NCBI GenBank assembly: GCA_021732745.1 | Contig: JAKFUK010000004.1 | Location: 310,001 to 374,000 of the forward strand | DNA length: 64,000 nt | Direction of reading: 5' to 3' | From: Nevskia sp. | GTDB taxonomy: Bacteria > Pseudomonadota > Gammaproteobacteria > Nevskiales > Nevskiaceae | In this document: positions 44,658 to 53,933 of the stretch, piece by piece | Layout: every line of letters begins with the position of its first letter | How positions within the stretch are numbered: the stretch's first letter is position 1 | Position numbers and translations under genes: made by a program | The notes under the pieces: model-generated | The model's input: the letters and a program-made list of their open reading frames with translations, nothing else | Databases searched by the model: none | Told to the model about the DNA's origin: nothing

Positions 44658-46016
44658 TCAGCGCCCCTGGGCGATGCTCATGCCCTTCAGCAAGTTCAAC
44701 GCTTCGTAGAGTTCGTAATCGTTGACGGCGAGGTCGGCGATGTTGATCGGCTCCGGCTTGGCGTCTTTCTTCTCATCCTTCTTCGCGTCTTCGACGGGCT
44801 TGGCGTCCTTGGCCTTGTCGTCTTCCGGCTTGGCATTCGGGTTGTCGAGACGGCCCTTCAGGTCAGCTTCGCTGACGCCTTCGCCGATTTCGGAAGGATC
44901 GAGCTTGGAAATCTTCAGCGGCTGGATCATCACGTCCGGAATGATGCCCTCGGCCTGGATCGAGCGGCCGCTCGGCGTGTAGTAGCGCGCCGTGGTGATC
45001 TTGATCGCGGACTCGTTGTTGAGCGGCAGGATGGTCTGCACCGAGCCCTTGCCGAAGGTCTTGCTGCCGATCAGCACGCCGCGCTTCTGGTCCTGCAACG
45101 CACCGGCCACGATTTCGGCAGCGGAGGCCGAACCGCCGTTGACCAGCACCACCAGCGGCTTGCCATCCAGCGCATCGCCGATCGAGGCATCGAAGGCGCG
45201 AGTGGAATCGGCATCGCGGCCTTTGATGCTGACGATGCCGCCCTTGTTGAGGAATTCATCCGACACATCGACCGCAGCGGTCAACAGGCCGCCCGGGTTG
45301 TTGCGCAGATCGAGCACCAGGCCTTTGAGTTCGCCTTCCTTCTTGAGCTTGGCGAGTTCGTCGGACAGGTTCTTGCCGGTGGTGGCGGTGAACTGCGAGA
45401 TGCGCACATAGCCGAAGCCCGGCTCGATCGAACGGCCGCGAACCGAGGCCACCTTGATGTAGTCGCGCTTGAGTTCCAGCACCAGCGGCTGCGGCATGCT
45501 TTCGCGAACCAGGGTCAGCACGATCTTGGTGCCCGGATCGCCGCGCATCTTGGTGACGGCGTCCTGCAAGGTCAGGCCCTTGACCGGCGTGTCGTCGATC
45601 TTGACGATCAGATCACCCGCCTTGACGCCGGCCTTGGCAGCCGGCGTGTCGTCGATCGGCGTCACCACCTTCACCAGCCCGTTGGCCAGTTGCACTTCGA
45701 TGCCGAGACCACCGAACTTGCCGGTGGTCGAAGCATTCAGATCCTTGTATTCGGCCTTGTCGAGGTAGGAGGAATGCGGATCGAGGCCAGCGAGCATGCC
45801 GCGCACGGCGTTTTCGAGCAGGGTTTCGTCCTTCACCGGCTCGACGTAGTCGCTCTTCACCCGGTTCAGGATTTCGACGAAGGTTTGCAGGTCTTTCAGC
45901 GGCAGGGTTTCGACCGGCGGCTGCTTTTCGGCAAAAACACTATGGGTCAGCGTGGCGCTGACCCCGAATACGACGCCGGCCAGCAAGGCCAGGGAAACGC
46001 GAGTCGAGGAGGACAT
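44658..46016 (-). CDS. ctpA: C-terminal processing peptidase, S41 family
   Basis: 452-residue periplasmic serine protease. An N-terminal hydrophobic segment ([20 protein letters not shown]) serves as signal or anchor. Then come a PDZ domain (about 95-180) and the S41 protease core with the catalytic Ser in NGGSASAAE and Lys in SKTFGKGS. The C-terminal tail from about 385 is a charged Asp/Lys/Pro-rich stretch, followed by a short conserved end ([13 protein letters not shown]). It processes or degrades periplasmic and outer-membrane proteins. Its neighbour envC is the usual partner in gammaproteobacteria. Confidence 0.95.
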   Translation of the reverse strand: MSSSTRVSLALLAGVVFGVSATLTHSVFAEKQPPVETLPLKDLQTFVEILNRVKSDYVEPVKDETLLENAVRGMLAGLDPHSSYLDKAEYKDLNASTTGKFGGLGIEVQLANGLVKVVTPIDDTPAAKAGVKAGDLIVKIDDTPVKGLTLQDAVTKMRGDPGTKIVLTLVRESMPQPLVLELKRDYIKVASVRGRSIEPGFGYVRISQFTATTGKNLSDELAKLKKEGELKGLVLDLRNNPGGLLTAAVDVSDEFLNKGGIVSIKGRDADSTRAFDASIGDALDGKPLVVLVNGGSASAAEIVAGALQDQKRGVLIGSKTFGKGSVQTILPLNNESAIKITTARYYTPSGRSIQAEGIIPDVMIQPLKISKLDPSEIGEGVSEADLKGRLDNPNAKPEDDKAKDAKPVEDAKKDEKKDAKPEPINIADLAVNDYELYEALNLLKGMSIAQGR

Positions 46017-46174
46017 GGTGTACTTCGTCTGAATAGGGGGAACTGCGGTGCGAATTCGATGGAATTCGAGCTGTGTTCAGGTTCTTCCCCGAATGTATCA
46101 CAGCGCTGTAAACGGGCCGCGCCGTCGATAATCCGTTCGCTGGCCGGTGCTTAGGCCACAGCCGGACGGTTGAA

Positions 46175-47416
46175 TCAGGGGCCCAGCCAGTCGCGCGGAT
46201 CGACTGCTTCGGTGCCGCGCCGCACCTCGAAATAGAGCCCGGTGCGCTCGTAGCCGCCGGTATTGCCGACCGCCGCGATCACCTGTCCGGCGTCCACCTC
46301 CTCGCCCGCCGCCGCGATCACCGTGGCGTTGTGGCCGTAGAGCGTGAAGAAGCCCTTGTCGTGTTCCAGCACCACGATCAGCCCGTAGCTCGACAGCCAG
46401 CCCACGTACGCAACCCGGCCATCGGCGCTGGCCTGCACCGGCGCACCCTCGTTCGCGGCGATCCACAAACCCTTCCACTGCAAGCGGCTTTCCTGCTTGG
46501 CATCGCCGTAATTGGCCAGGATGCTGCCCCGCAGCGGCCAGGCCAGATGACCGCGCATCTGCGGGAACGGCTTCTGCGGCTTGGCCGGGCTGCCGTCGCT
46601 GCGCGGCTTCTTCACCGGTGGCGGAATCGCCGCCAGCGCTTCCTTCAATTGCTTGAGCAGCGCCTGGATGTCCTGCTCGCTGCCCTTCAGCGCTTTCAGC
46701 CGTTCGCCTTCGTCGGCGATCTTCGCGTCCAGCAAGGCCACTGCCTTGCGCCGCGACTGGCGATCCGCTTCCAGCCCGGCCAGTGCCTTTTCGCGGCTGG
46801 CCTGCACGGTCTTGAGCGATGAAAGCTCCTCGTCCAGCTTCTGCTGCTCGACCGCCACGGCGGCGATTTCGGCATTGATGCCGTCGAGCTGCCGGGCGCT
46901 GGCGCGATTCAGGTAGTCGAAATAGCTCAGCAGGCGGGCAACGCGATCGGGTTCCCGCTGGGCAAGCACCAGCGCGGTGGTCCCGCCCTGTCCGGCGATG
47001 TAGGCCGAACGCACCTGCCGCGCCAGCCGCTCGCGCGCCGCGTTCAGACGGCTTTCGGCGGCCGCCCGGTTCGCCTTCGCGCTGCGCACCCGGGTTTCCT
47101 GCGCGTCCAGATCGGCGGCGAGCTTCTTCAAGGCGCGCTGCGAGTCGGCGATCCGCCGTTCAGCCGCTTCCACCGCCGCCCGCTGCGCGCTCTGATCGGC
47201 GCGGGCGCGGTCGATGCGCTGGTTGGCGGCGGCGATGCGGCCGCGCACCTGCTCGAGATTCTCTGTGCCGGCTTTCAGCTTGCTGGCAGCGTCGTTTGCG
47301 GCCAGCAGCGGCACGCCCGCAGCAGCGATGGCGAGCAGCCAGCCAGCCGCGATGACCCGCAGTGGCGCAGGTCGAATCACGACCTCGACGGGTGGTTCGC
47401 TTTCCGGGGGTGGCAT
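46175..47416 (-). CDS. envC: Murein hydrolase activator EnvC
   Basis: 413-residue divisome-associated activator of amidases. An N-terminal hydrophobic signal (WLLAIAAAGVPLLAA) is followed by a long coiled coil (about 45-260) and a LytM/M23 domain at the C-terminus. The LytM domain lacks the full zinc-binding set (the usual final HxH is YFEVR here), as in EnvC proteins that activate rather than cleave. The ATG at 47416 is chosen; the long open frame beyond it is a shadow of the divergent rhodanese gene. Between it and ctpA are 158 bases with no other gene. Confidence 0.92.
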   Translation of the reverse strand: MPPPESEPPVEVVIRPAPLRVIAAGWLLAIAAAGVPLLAANDAASKLKAGTENLEQVRGRIAAANQRIDRARADQSAQRAAVEAAERRIADSQRALKKLAADLDAQETRVRSAKANRAAAESRLNAARERLARQVRSAYIAGQGGTTALVLAQREPDRVARLLSYFDYLNRASARQLDGINAEIAAVAVEQQKLDEELSSLKTVQASREKALAGLEADRQSRRKAVALLDAKIADEGERLKALKGSEQDIQALLKQLKEALAAIPPPVKKPRSDGSPAKPQKPFPQMRGHLAWPLRGSILANYGDAKQESRLQWKGLWIAANEGAPVQASADGRVAYVGWLSSYGLIVVLEHDKGFFTLYGHNATVIAAAGEEVDAGQVIAAVGNTGGYERTGLYFEVRRGTEAVDPRDWLGP

Positions 47417-47446
47417 CGGATGCGATAATCCCACCGCTTCGCCCCC

Positions 47447-47896
47447 TTGTTCAACGTCCGGCTCCCCTTGATCGACCAACTGCTGCCCTTCGTACAGGCT
47501 CATCCGTTCCTGTTCATCGCCCTGGCGCTCGCCAGCAGCGCCATGATCGCCAACGAGGTCCACGGCACGATGACCGGCGGCAAACGCCTGTCCGCGCCCG
47601 AAGCCGTGCGCCTGATCAACGATCGCGACGCGCTGGTCGTCGATGTCCGCCCGCAGGCCGACTACAAGAAAGGCCACCTGATCAACGCCCTGAACATTCC
47701 GCTCGCCAAGTTCGGCGAGCGCGCTGCCGAAATCGGCAAGGACAAGGCCCGGCCGGTGATCGTCTATTGCGCGCTCGGCTCGAACCAGAGCGAAGCGGCC
47801 GCCAAGCTGCGCAGCCTCGGCCATAGCGAGGTGTACCTGCTCAAGGGCGGCATGAACGGCTGGTTGACCGCCAGCCTGCCGGTCACCGCCAAGTAA
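47447..47896 (+). CDS. Membrane-anchored rhodanese-like protein
   Basis: 149-residue protein with one N-terminal membrane helix (FLFIALALASSAMIA) and a rhodanese domain ending in the active-site loop VIVYCALGSNQS, Cys in place for persulfide chemistry. Homologues occupy the same position before grxC and secB in many gammaproteobacteria. No good ATG is visible; TTG codons at 47447 or 47468 are the likely starts. GATAAT at 47424-47429 could be a very close -10 box, implying a short leader. Confidence 0.87.
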   Translation: MFNVRLPLIDQLLPFVQAHPFLFIALALASSAMIANEVHGTMTGGKRLSAPEAVRLINDRDALVVDVRPQADYKKGHLINALNIPLAKFGERAAEIGKDKARPVIVYCALGSNQSEAAAKLRSLGHSEVYLLKGGMNGWLTASLPVTAK

Positions 47897-47946
47897 GTCA
47901 TTCCTTTCCCGCCAGCGCAGCCGCCCGACGGCGCGAGGTTGCTCCG

Positions 47947-48204
47947 ATGAAGCCGGTCACCGTCTATTCGACCCGCATCTGCCCGTACTGCATGCTTGCC
48001 AAGCGCCTGCTCGGTGCCAAGGGCGTGAAGTACGACGAAGTGATGGTCGATTCCAACGACACGCTGCGTGCCGAGATGATGCAGCGCTCCGGCCGCCGCA
48101 CCGTTCCGCAAATCTTCATCGGCGACCGTCATGTTGGCGGCTTCGACGACCTTTCGGCGCTCGACCGCGCCGGCCAGCTCGACCCCCTGCTGCGCGACGC
48201 CTGA
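47947..48204 (+). CDS. grxC: Glutaredoxin 3
   Basis: 85-residue glutaredoxin with the CPYC active site (residues 13-16), TVPQIFI with the cis-proline, and GGFDDL glutathione-binding segment. It reduces disulfides with glutathione in the cytoplasm. Located between the rhodanese and secB genes in the conserved order. Confidence 0.95.
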   Translation: MKPVTVYSTRICPYCMLAKRLLGAKGVKYDEVMVDSNDTLRAEMMQRSGRRTVPQIFIGDRHVGGFDDLSALDRAGQLDPLLRDA

Positions 48205-48251
48205 ACCGGCAACGCGTATTTTCCGCCATCCACCAACACCCAAGCCCGATC

Positions 48252-48773
48252 ATGAGCACACCGAACCCCGTTTCGCCGACCGCCCCGACCATCGAAGGCG
48301 CGCCCGCCCGTCAGGTCTTCCTGCAGCGCCTGTTCCTCAAGGACGCCTCGCTGGAAATGCCCAACGCGCCGCGCATCCTGACCATCGAAGCCCAGCCCGC
48401 CATCGACGTCCAGGTCGGCACCGGCATCGACATGTTGGCCAGCGGCGTGTTCCAGGTGACGCTGCAGGTCACGGTGACCGCCAAGATCAATGAAGACGTC
48501 GCCTTCCTCGTCGAAGTGCACCAGGCCGGCATCTTCCAGATGTCCAACTTCGCCGACAACGCCGAACTCCAGCATGTGCTCGCCGCCTACTGCCCGGGCG
48601 TCATCCTGCCGTTCGCCCGAGAGGCCATCGCCAACCTGATCAGCCGCACCGGCTACCCGCCGGTCATGCTCCAGCCGATCAACTTCGACGCCCTCTACGC
48701 CCAGCACCTCGCCCAGCACGGCCAACCGCAGGGCAGCGACATCGCCCAGCCGGCGCCGGAGACGGTGCAGTAA
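48252..48773 (+). CDS. secB: Protein-export chaperone SecB
   Basis: 173-residue tetrameric chaperone that keeps preproteins unfolded for SecA. The family landmarks are FLQRLFLKDASLEMPNAP, EDVAFLVEVHQAGIF and the C-terminal LPFAREAIANLISRTGYPP. The order grxC-secB is standard; gpsA normally follows directly, but here a TPR gene intervenes. Confidence 0.97.
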   Translation: MSTPNPVSPTAPTIEGAPARQVFLQRLFLKDASLEMPNAPRILTIEAQPAIDVQVGTGIDMLASGVFQVTLQVTVTAKINEDVAFLVEVHQAGIFQMSNFADNAELQHVLAAYCPGVILPFAREAIANLISRTGYPPVMLQPINFDALYAQHLAQHGQPQGSDIAQPAPETVQ

Positions 48774-48960
48774 GCGGGCAGAAGTGCAGGATATTCGTCC
48801 CGGCTCAAGCTCGGGCGCGACAGCGAGTGCCGTCCATCGAGACGGCGCTCGCGTTTATTGTCCACGTAGGGATGGCGTGCTTGGGGCGGCTTGACGCCCG
48901 GCAGAGACTCGGCCATCAACCGCAGTACCGGTCAGGTGAAAATCGAACAATGGCCTGCAG

Positions 48961-50847
48961 GTGACGGACCTGACGCCGGTCGATGACTCCCCGCAGTTGC
49001 TTTCGACAGCGCAATTGCACGCTGAAGCCGTCGCGCTTCACAAAGCCGTCAAGGTGACACAGGCCGCGTGCGACGTCCCTGCGACGCGGGAACTGTTGCT
49101 GCGCGAAATGCCGCTACGTCGGGAAATTCTCCGGCGATCACCTCGTGTCAGCGGGGCACTTTTTGCGATCGGCGACCTGTACGACGACCTCGGGTTCTCC
49201 GAGCGTCAACGGGACGACACCAAGGCTTCGGCATCTCACCATGCGGAAGCGGCAAGCATCTTTCGGGCATTGATCGCGCGGGGATATCGACTGACGGCAA
49301 GCAGGGAAATGTTGCTGAAGTCGCTGGCATTCCTCGCACATGCGCTGATCGACGACGGTCAGTTCGACGCAGCGCTGTCGACCAGCCTGGAGGCCGCAAG
49401 CATCGGCAGACCCCTTGTCGATTGCGCCAAACCGAACCCCCGGTACCTGGCGTACTTCGCGTACGCGCTTCACGCGACCTACCGTGTCGAGCACGCCCGC
49501 AATCACGATGAAGCTGCGCTGGCCGCGCTCGCCGAATGCGTCGAAGTGCTGCGCCGACAGATATCGCTGCCGGGAAAAAAGAGCCTTGCGCTTTCGCTCC
49601 TGGCCGAATGGACGGAATCCTTGGCGGACCTGCAGCTGCATTGCGGCCAACGCGAGGACTCGCGATCGACGCTGCAACAGTTGGTAGCCCTGCGCAGCCG
49701 GCTGGCGGGCGGCCCGAATGCCACGGTCGAATCGCTTGGGGAATTGAGTAGTGCCTTGTCGCGACTGGGGGATATCGAGTGGGATATCGGAGGCCCAAGC
49801 TCGGCAAGGCCCAGCCTGATCGAGGACATCGCGATCAAACGAGGGCTTGTCGAGCGCCTCGGCGCAACCTGGCAGCGGCGTTGCGATCTGTCTGCGCAGC
49901 TCAACAATCTCGGTTTCAGCGAGAGCAAAAGCGGTGCTGTGGCTGCCGCGCGGGATGCGTATCGCGAATGCCTGACCCTGACGCGCGCGCTGGTCGCCGA
50001 ATACCCCGACGACCGTCTTTCAGCACATCGCTTTCTTGAGGTGCTGGGGCGCCTGGGCGCGCTGGAACAGGAAGAGGGGCAACTCGATGTCGCGTGGGCA
50101 GCATGGTCCGAGCGTGCCGACCTGCTGAGCGGTGATGTCGACGACTCAATCGAACATCTGCTGATGCGCTGCCAAACCTTCAAGAGCCTGGGCGACGTCG
50201 CCGAAGCGCGGGAGGACTGGGCTGGCGCCCGATCGCACTATCAGGAGCGTCTGGCGATCCAGCGGCAATTGCAGACGGCGGACCCGCGTTCGGCTGTCAT
50301 GCGCGACGAACTGCTGGCGTCGCTGATCGCCTTGGGAATTGTCGAGTACGAACTGGATGACGACGACGGTGCCCGTGCCTGCTTTGACGAAGCAGTCACT
50401 GTTGCACGGCAGTGGATCGCAACTCATGAACGCAACGAAGACAGTATCGGCAGCCTGCGCTGGGTGCTGCGCAACCTCGCATGGTTCTGTTTCCAGGTTG
50501 ATCGATTCGAGGACAGCCGACTGGTACGGCAGGAATCGATCGATCTGGCGCGTCAGCTTATTGCCGAATACGGTCCATCGGCGTTTTTTCATCAAGAACT
50601 GATGGAAACGCTGAGCGCGCTGAGTGAGGAACTGCTCGCGTGTGGTGATATCGAGGCAGCGCGATCAGGATGGCGGGAAGTCGTCGAGATCGGCGCATCG
50701 CTCGCTGCCGACCAATCGCTGACAAATCACTGCAGCCGATGCTGGGATATGGCCAAGCAGAAGCTCGACGAGACTGGTCTCGTCGTCCAGATACCGAACC
50801 GCCAGAGAACGGCCTTGCGGATCGCCGCTGACCAGTCGACGCTGTGA
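48961..50847 (+). CDS. TPR-repeat protein of unknown function
   Basis: 628-residue all-helical protein with at least eight TPR-like repeats (for example SKSGAVAAARDAYRECLTL and AREDWAGARSHYQERLAIQ). There is no signal peptide, membrane helix or catalytic domain, so it is probably a cytoplasmic scaffold. The start is a GTG at 48961 without a strong ribosome site. The sequence is less GC-extreme than its neighbours and holds more rare codons, and it splits the conserved secB-gpsA pair, so it may be an insertion in this lineage. The 187 bases before it hold nothing I recognise. Confidence 0.82.
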   Translation: MTDLTPVDDSPQLLSTAQLHAEAVALHKAVKVTQAACDVPATRELLLREMPLRREILRRSPRVSGALFAIGDLYDDLGFSERQRDDTKASASHHAEAASIFRALIARGYRLTASREMLLKSLAFLAHALIDDGQFDAALSTSLEAASIGRPLVDCAKPNPRYLAYFAYALHATYRVEHARNHDEAALAALAECVEVLRRQISLPGKKSLALSLLAEWTESLADLQLHCGQREDSRSTLQQLVALRSRLAGGPNATVESLGELSSALSRLGDIEWDIGGPSSARPSLIEDIAIKRGLVERLGATWQRRCDLSAQLNNLGFSESKSGAVAAARDAYRECLTLTRALVAEYPDDRLSAHRFLEVLGRLGALEQEEGQLDVAWAAWSERADLLSGDVDDSIEHLLMRCQTFKSLGDVAEAREDWAGARSHYQERLAIQRQLQTADPRSAVMRDELLASLIALGIVEYELDDDDGARACFDEAVTVARQWIATHERNEDSIGSLRWVLRNLAWFCFQVDRFEDSRLVRQESIDLARQLIAEYGPSAFFHQELMETLSALSEELLACGDIEAARSGWREVVEIGASLAADQSLTNHCSRCWDMAKQKLDETGLVVQIPNRQRTALRIAADQSTL

Positions 50848-50873
50848 TGCCTTGCGTCCTGTCCGACTTCGCC

Positions 50874-51881
50874 ATGACTGAACTCCCCCCCATCACCGTC
50901 CTCGGCGCCGGCGCCTTCGGCACGGCGCTGGCGATCCAGCTGACCCGGCGCGGCGCGCCGGGCTTCCTGTGGGGCCGGGACGCCACAACCATGGCGACGA
51001 TGGATGAGAGCCGCGAGAACGTCCGTTATCTCAAGGGCTGCCCGTTGCCCGCGAATCTGGTGGCGACCAGCGATCTGGCGCGGGCGGTGCGGGCGTCCGG
51101 CGATATTCTGATCTCCACCCCGAGCCCGACGCTGCGGGAAACCTGCGAGCGGCTGGCCGTCTTGCTGCGGCCGGATCAGGGCGTGGCCTGCGCGGCCAAG
51201 GGGCTGGAACCGGGCAGCGGGCGGCTGGCCCATGAAGTGATCGGCGAAGTGCTGGGTGCGACGCGCGCCATCGCGGTGATTTCCGGGCCGACGTTTGCGA
51301 AGGAGCTGGGCCTTGGCCTGCCCACTTCGGTGACCGTCGCCGCCAACGATCCGGCCTTCGCCGCACGCATGGCCGCGCGCTTTCATGGCGACGGCTTCCG
51401 CGCTTACACCTCGGCCGATCTCGTTGGTGTGGAGATCGGCGGGGCGGCCAAGAACGTGCTGGCGATCGCCGTCGGCATCGCCGACGGGCTGGGCCTGGGG
51501 GCCAACACCCGGGCAGCGATGATCACCCGCGGGCTCAATGAAATGACCCGGCTGGCGACCGCGCTCGGTGCTGATCCCGGCACCCTGATGGGCCTCGCCG
51601 GCCTTGGCGATCTGGTGCTGACCTGCACCGACAACCAGTCGCGCAATCGTCGCTACGGCCTGGCACTCGGGCAAGGGGCGTCGCCGGAGGCTGCCAAAGC
51701 GGCGATCGACGGTGTCGTCGAAGGGGTGCGCGCGGCCCCCGAAGTGCTGCGGCTGGCGGCAAGGCTGGGTGTGGAAATGCCGCTGCACGAGATGGCGGGC
51801 GCGGTGATCGCCGGCCGGATTTCGCCGATCGAGGCGCTGAAACGGCTGGCCGAGCGGCCGCAGCGGGCGGAACTGGGCTGA
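50874..51881 (+). CDS. gpsA: Glycerol-3-phosphate dehydrogenase [NAD(P)+] (paralogue 2)
   Basis: 335-residue enzyme. The Rossmann motif is VLGAGAFGTALA, with the catalytic Lys in GGAAKNVLAIA and the loop GANTRAAMITRGLNE. It occupies the classical position downstream of grxC-secB, so it is the housekeeping copy for phospholipid synthesis. The paralogue at 17555 is in the storage-lipid operon. The ATG at 50874 (MTELPPITVLG) is preferred over one at 50844, which would overlap the TPR gene. Confidence 0.94.
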   Translation: MTELPPITVLGAGAFGTALAIQLTRRGAPGFLWGRDATTMATMDESRENVRYLKGCPLPANLVATSDLARAVRASGDILISTPSPTLRETCERLAVLLRPDQGVACAAKGLEPGSGRLAHEVIGEVLGATRAIAVISGPTFAKELGLGLPTSVTVAANDPAFAARMAARFHGDGFRAYTSADLVGVEIGGAAKNVLAIAVGIADGLGLGANTRAAMITRGLNEMTRLATALGADPGTLMGLAGLGDLVLTCTDNQSRNRRYGLALGQGASPEAAKAAIDGVVEGVRAAPEVLRLAARLGVEMPLHEMAGAVIAGRISPIEALKRLAERPQRAELG

Positions 51882-51882
51882 T

Positions 51883-52923
51883 TCAGCCCCGGCGATCGAG
51901 GCGGTCGAGCAGCGCCTCGACCATCGACGGCAGCCCATTGCGCAGCCCCAGTTCCGCCAGCCGCGCGCGCATCTGCGCGCGTCGATCCGCATCGCGCAGC
52001 AGCACCAGCACGGCCGGGGCAATCGGTGCCGCGTTCGGCGGCACTTCGACGGTCCAGCCTCGCGCGGCGTAGCGATGGATGCGGGCCAGCTGGTCGGAGC
52101 CGCCCAGCGGCAGCGTGACGGTCGGCACGCCGAGACTCATCGCCTGATGCAGCAGATGACCGCCGCCGGTGACCACCAGGATCGCCTGCTGCATCAGCCG
52201 CATCAGCGCAGCCTGCGCCTGCACGGGCAAGGCTTCGACCCGCGAATCGGCCCTGAACGGCTCGCTGCCGACGGTCAGCACGCGGGCACCGGAGGCCGTC
52301 GCCAGCCGGTCGGCAGCTTCCGCGAACACGGCGGGGACCGGGCGATCGTCGATGCGATAGCCGCCGCCGGTCGGCACGAACAGGACGTAGGGCGCGGCGG
52401 TCGAGGCGGCGCTGTCCTCGGCGGCGGTCACGGCATGGCAGACGTCGAAGACCAGCCGCCGGGTGCTGCCGATGGCGGCCAGCAGCCGTTGCCAGCGGCT
52501 GAACGCCGGTTGATCGAGCAGATAACGCTGGTGCCAGTGCTCGGGCAGTTGCCAGAGCCAGTCGGGCCGGAAGGTCTTGGCCAGGGTGCCGGGTTCATCC
52601 GATATGCAGATCGCATGCACGCGCAGGCGCCGGCAATGACGCAGCAAGGCACCCCGGCAGGTCTTGTCGAACACTGCGATGGCCGGCTTCAGGCGGGCGA
52701 TTTCCCGCTGGTGGAAGGAAACACGGTCGGCGTCCGGCAAATCGCTTTCGATGTGCTCGAACGGCAGCCGCGCGCGCAGCGGGCAGGCCTGCGGCATCAG
52801 GAAAACGATGCGCACGCGGGCATCGCGGGCCTGAAGCGCTTCGGCAATCGCCAGCAGGCGGAAGAATTCGCCGGTGCCGCCGTTCTGGTGCTGCGGCACG
52901 AACAGCACGCAGCGCTCGCTCAA
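51883..52923 (-). CDS. GT-B glycosyltransferase, MurG/PseG-like
   Basis: 346-residue protein with a GT-B two-domain layout. The C-terminal sugar-nucleotide domain has VVTGGGHLLHQAMSLGVPTV (split as VVTGGGHLL and AMSLGVPTV) and GGSDQLARI, as in MurG and related enzymes. Acceptor and donor are unknown. Its start overlaps the stop of the GT9 gene, and four genes in a row overlap this way, so it belongs to a surface-polysaccharide or LPS operon. Confidence 0.78.
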   Translation of the reverse strand: MSERCVLFVPQHQNGGTGEFFRLLAIAEALQARDARVRIVFLMPQACPLRARLPFEHIESDLPDADRVSFHQREIARLKPAIAVFDKTCRGALLRHCRRLRVHAICISDEPGTLAKTFRPDWLWQLPEHWHQRYLLDQPAFSRWQRLLAAIGSTRRLVFDVCHAVTAAEDSAASTAAPYVLFVPTGGGYRIDDRPVPAVFAEAADRLATASGARVLTVGSEPFRADSRVEALPVQAQAALMRLMQQAILVVTGGGHLLHQAMSLGVPTVTLPLGGSDQLARIHRYAARGWTVEVPPNAAPIAPAVLVLLRDADRRAQMRARLAELGLRNGLPSMVEALLDRLDRRG

Positions 52924-53933
52924 GGCACGCGGTCCAGCAGTGCGGCGGCGGCGTCGATGAACACTTGCAGGTCGAAGCCATGCAGGCCGTCATCGCGCGA
53001 TTCCGGCGCGACGAAGGCGCGATGCTGTTCGGGATCGTCCGGAAACCAGTTCTTCAGGTGATGGTTGGGCCGGAACCAGGACACCGAGGGCGTGGCGGCG
53101 ACGCGAGCGACATGCAGGCCGCCGGAATCCGGGCCGACATGGAGTGCGGCACCCTGCACCAGCGACATGAAGCCGTGGACGTCGAGCGAGCCGTCGAAGA
53201 CGTATTCCGGCGTGTAGCCGATGCCGGCCAGGATCGCCGCCAGCTTGGCGCGGCCGCGATCGGTGCCGTGACCGCTGACCGCGAACGGGCGCTCGGGAAA
53301 GCGCGCACGCAAGCCATTCCAGAGCGCGATCATCTGCGCCACCGGCAGGTCGCGGCGGTCATCGGTGGCGCTGGCGCTCAGGTGCAGGTAGCGGCCGTCG
53401 TCAGCTTCAAGGATCCCGGCCTTGCGGCGCAGGCTTGGGTCGATCGCGACATGGAATTCCGGCCGCTCGCCATCGAGCCCAAGGGCGCGGAACGCATTCC
53501 AGCGCTGCCGGTACATCGGAATCTCGTGAAACGGATGCTCGGCCACCACATCCAGCAGCCAGGGCTGCCAGGACCAGCGCTTGTTCTCGTCGGCCTTGCG
53601 GGCGATGCGCAGCGCCGCCCCGCTCAATCCGCCGAACGACACCGCGTGATTGCTGCTGGTGATGACGATGGCGACATCGGCCTTCAGGCGGCGCAGTTGC
53701 CCGATGAACCCGAGATCGGCTTTCAGACCGGCCTTGCGATAGACGATCGGCCGGTCGATCCACGGCGTCAGCACGCCATAGAGCCCGGAGTTGCCGACCA
53801 CACAAAGTTCGGCCTGTGGCGCGTTCTGCCGGATCAGCCACAGTGCCGGCAGGCTGTGGATGTGGTCGCCGAGGCCGCCGAGGTCGATCACCAGCACGCG
53901 GCGGGCGGTGCCAAGTGCGGTCTTGACGCTCAT
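52920..53933 (-). CDS. Glycosyltransferase family 9 (heptosyltransferase-like)
   Basis: 337-residue GT9 protein. VLVIDLGGLGDHIHSLPAL at the N-terminus and VGPDSGGLHVARVAATPSV at the C-terminus are family hallmarks (acceptor-side glycine loop and nucleotide-sugar binding). Such enzymes add heptose or similar sugars to the LPS core. It overlaps both neighbours by 4 bases. A second GT9 gene lies at 56253 on the opposite strand. Confidence 0.86.
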   Translation of the reverse strand: MSVKTALGTARRVLVIDLGGLGDHIHSLPALWLIRQNAPQAELCVVGNSGLYGVLTPWIDRPIVYRKAGLKADLGFIGQLRRLKADVAIVITSSNHAVSFGGLSGAALRIARKADENKRWSWQPWLLDVVAEHPFHEIPMYRQRWNAFRALGLDGERPEFHVAIDPSLRRKAGILEADDGRYLHLSASATDDRRDLPVAQMIALWNGLRARFPERPFAVSGHGTDRGRAKLAAILAGIGYTPEYVFDGSLDVHGFMSLVQGAALHVGPDSGGLHVARVAATPSVSWFRPNHHLKNWFPDDPEQHRAFVAPESRDDGLHGFDLQVFIDAAAALLDRVP

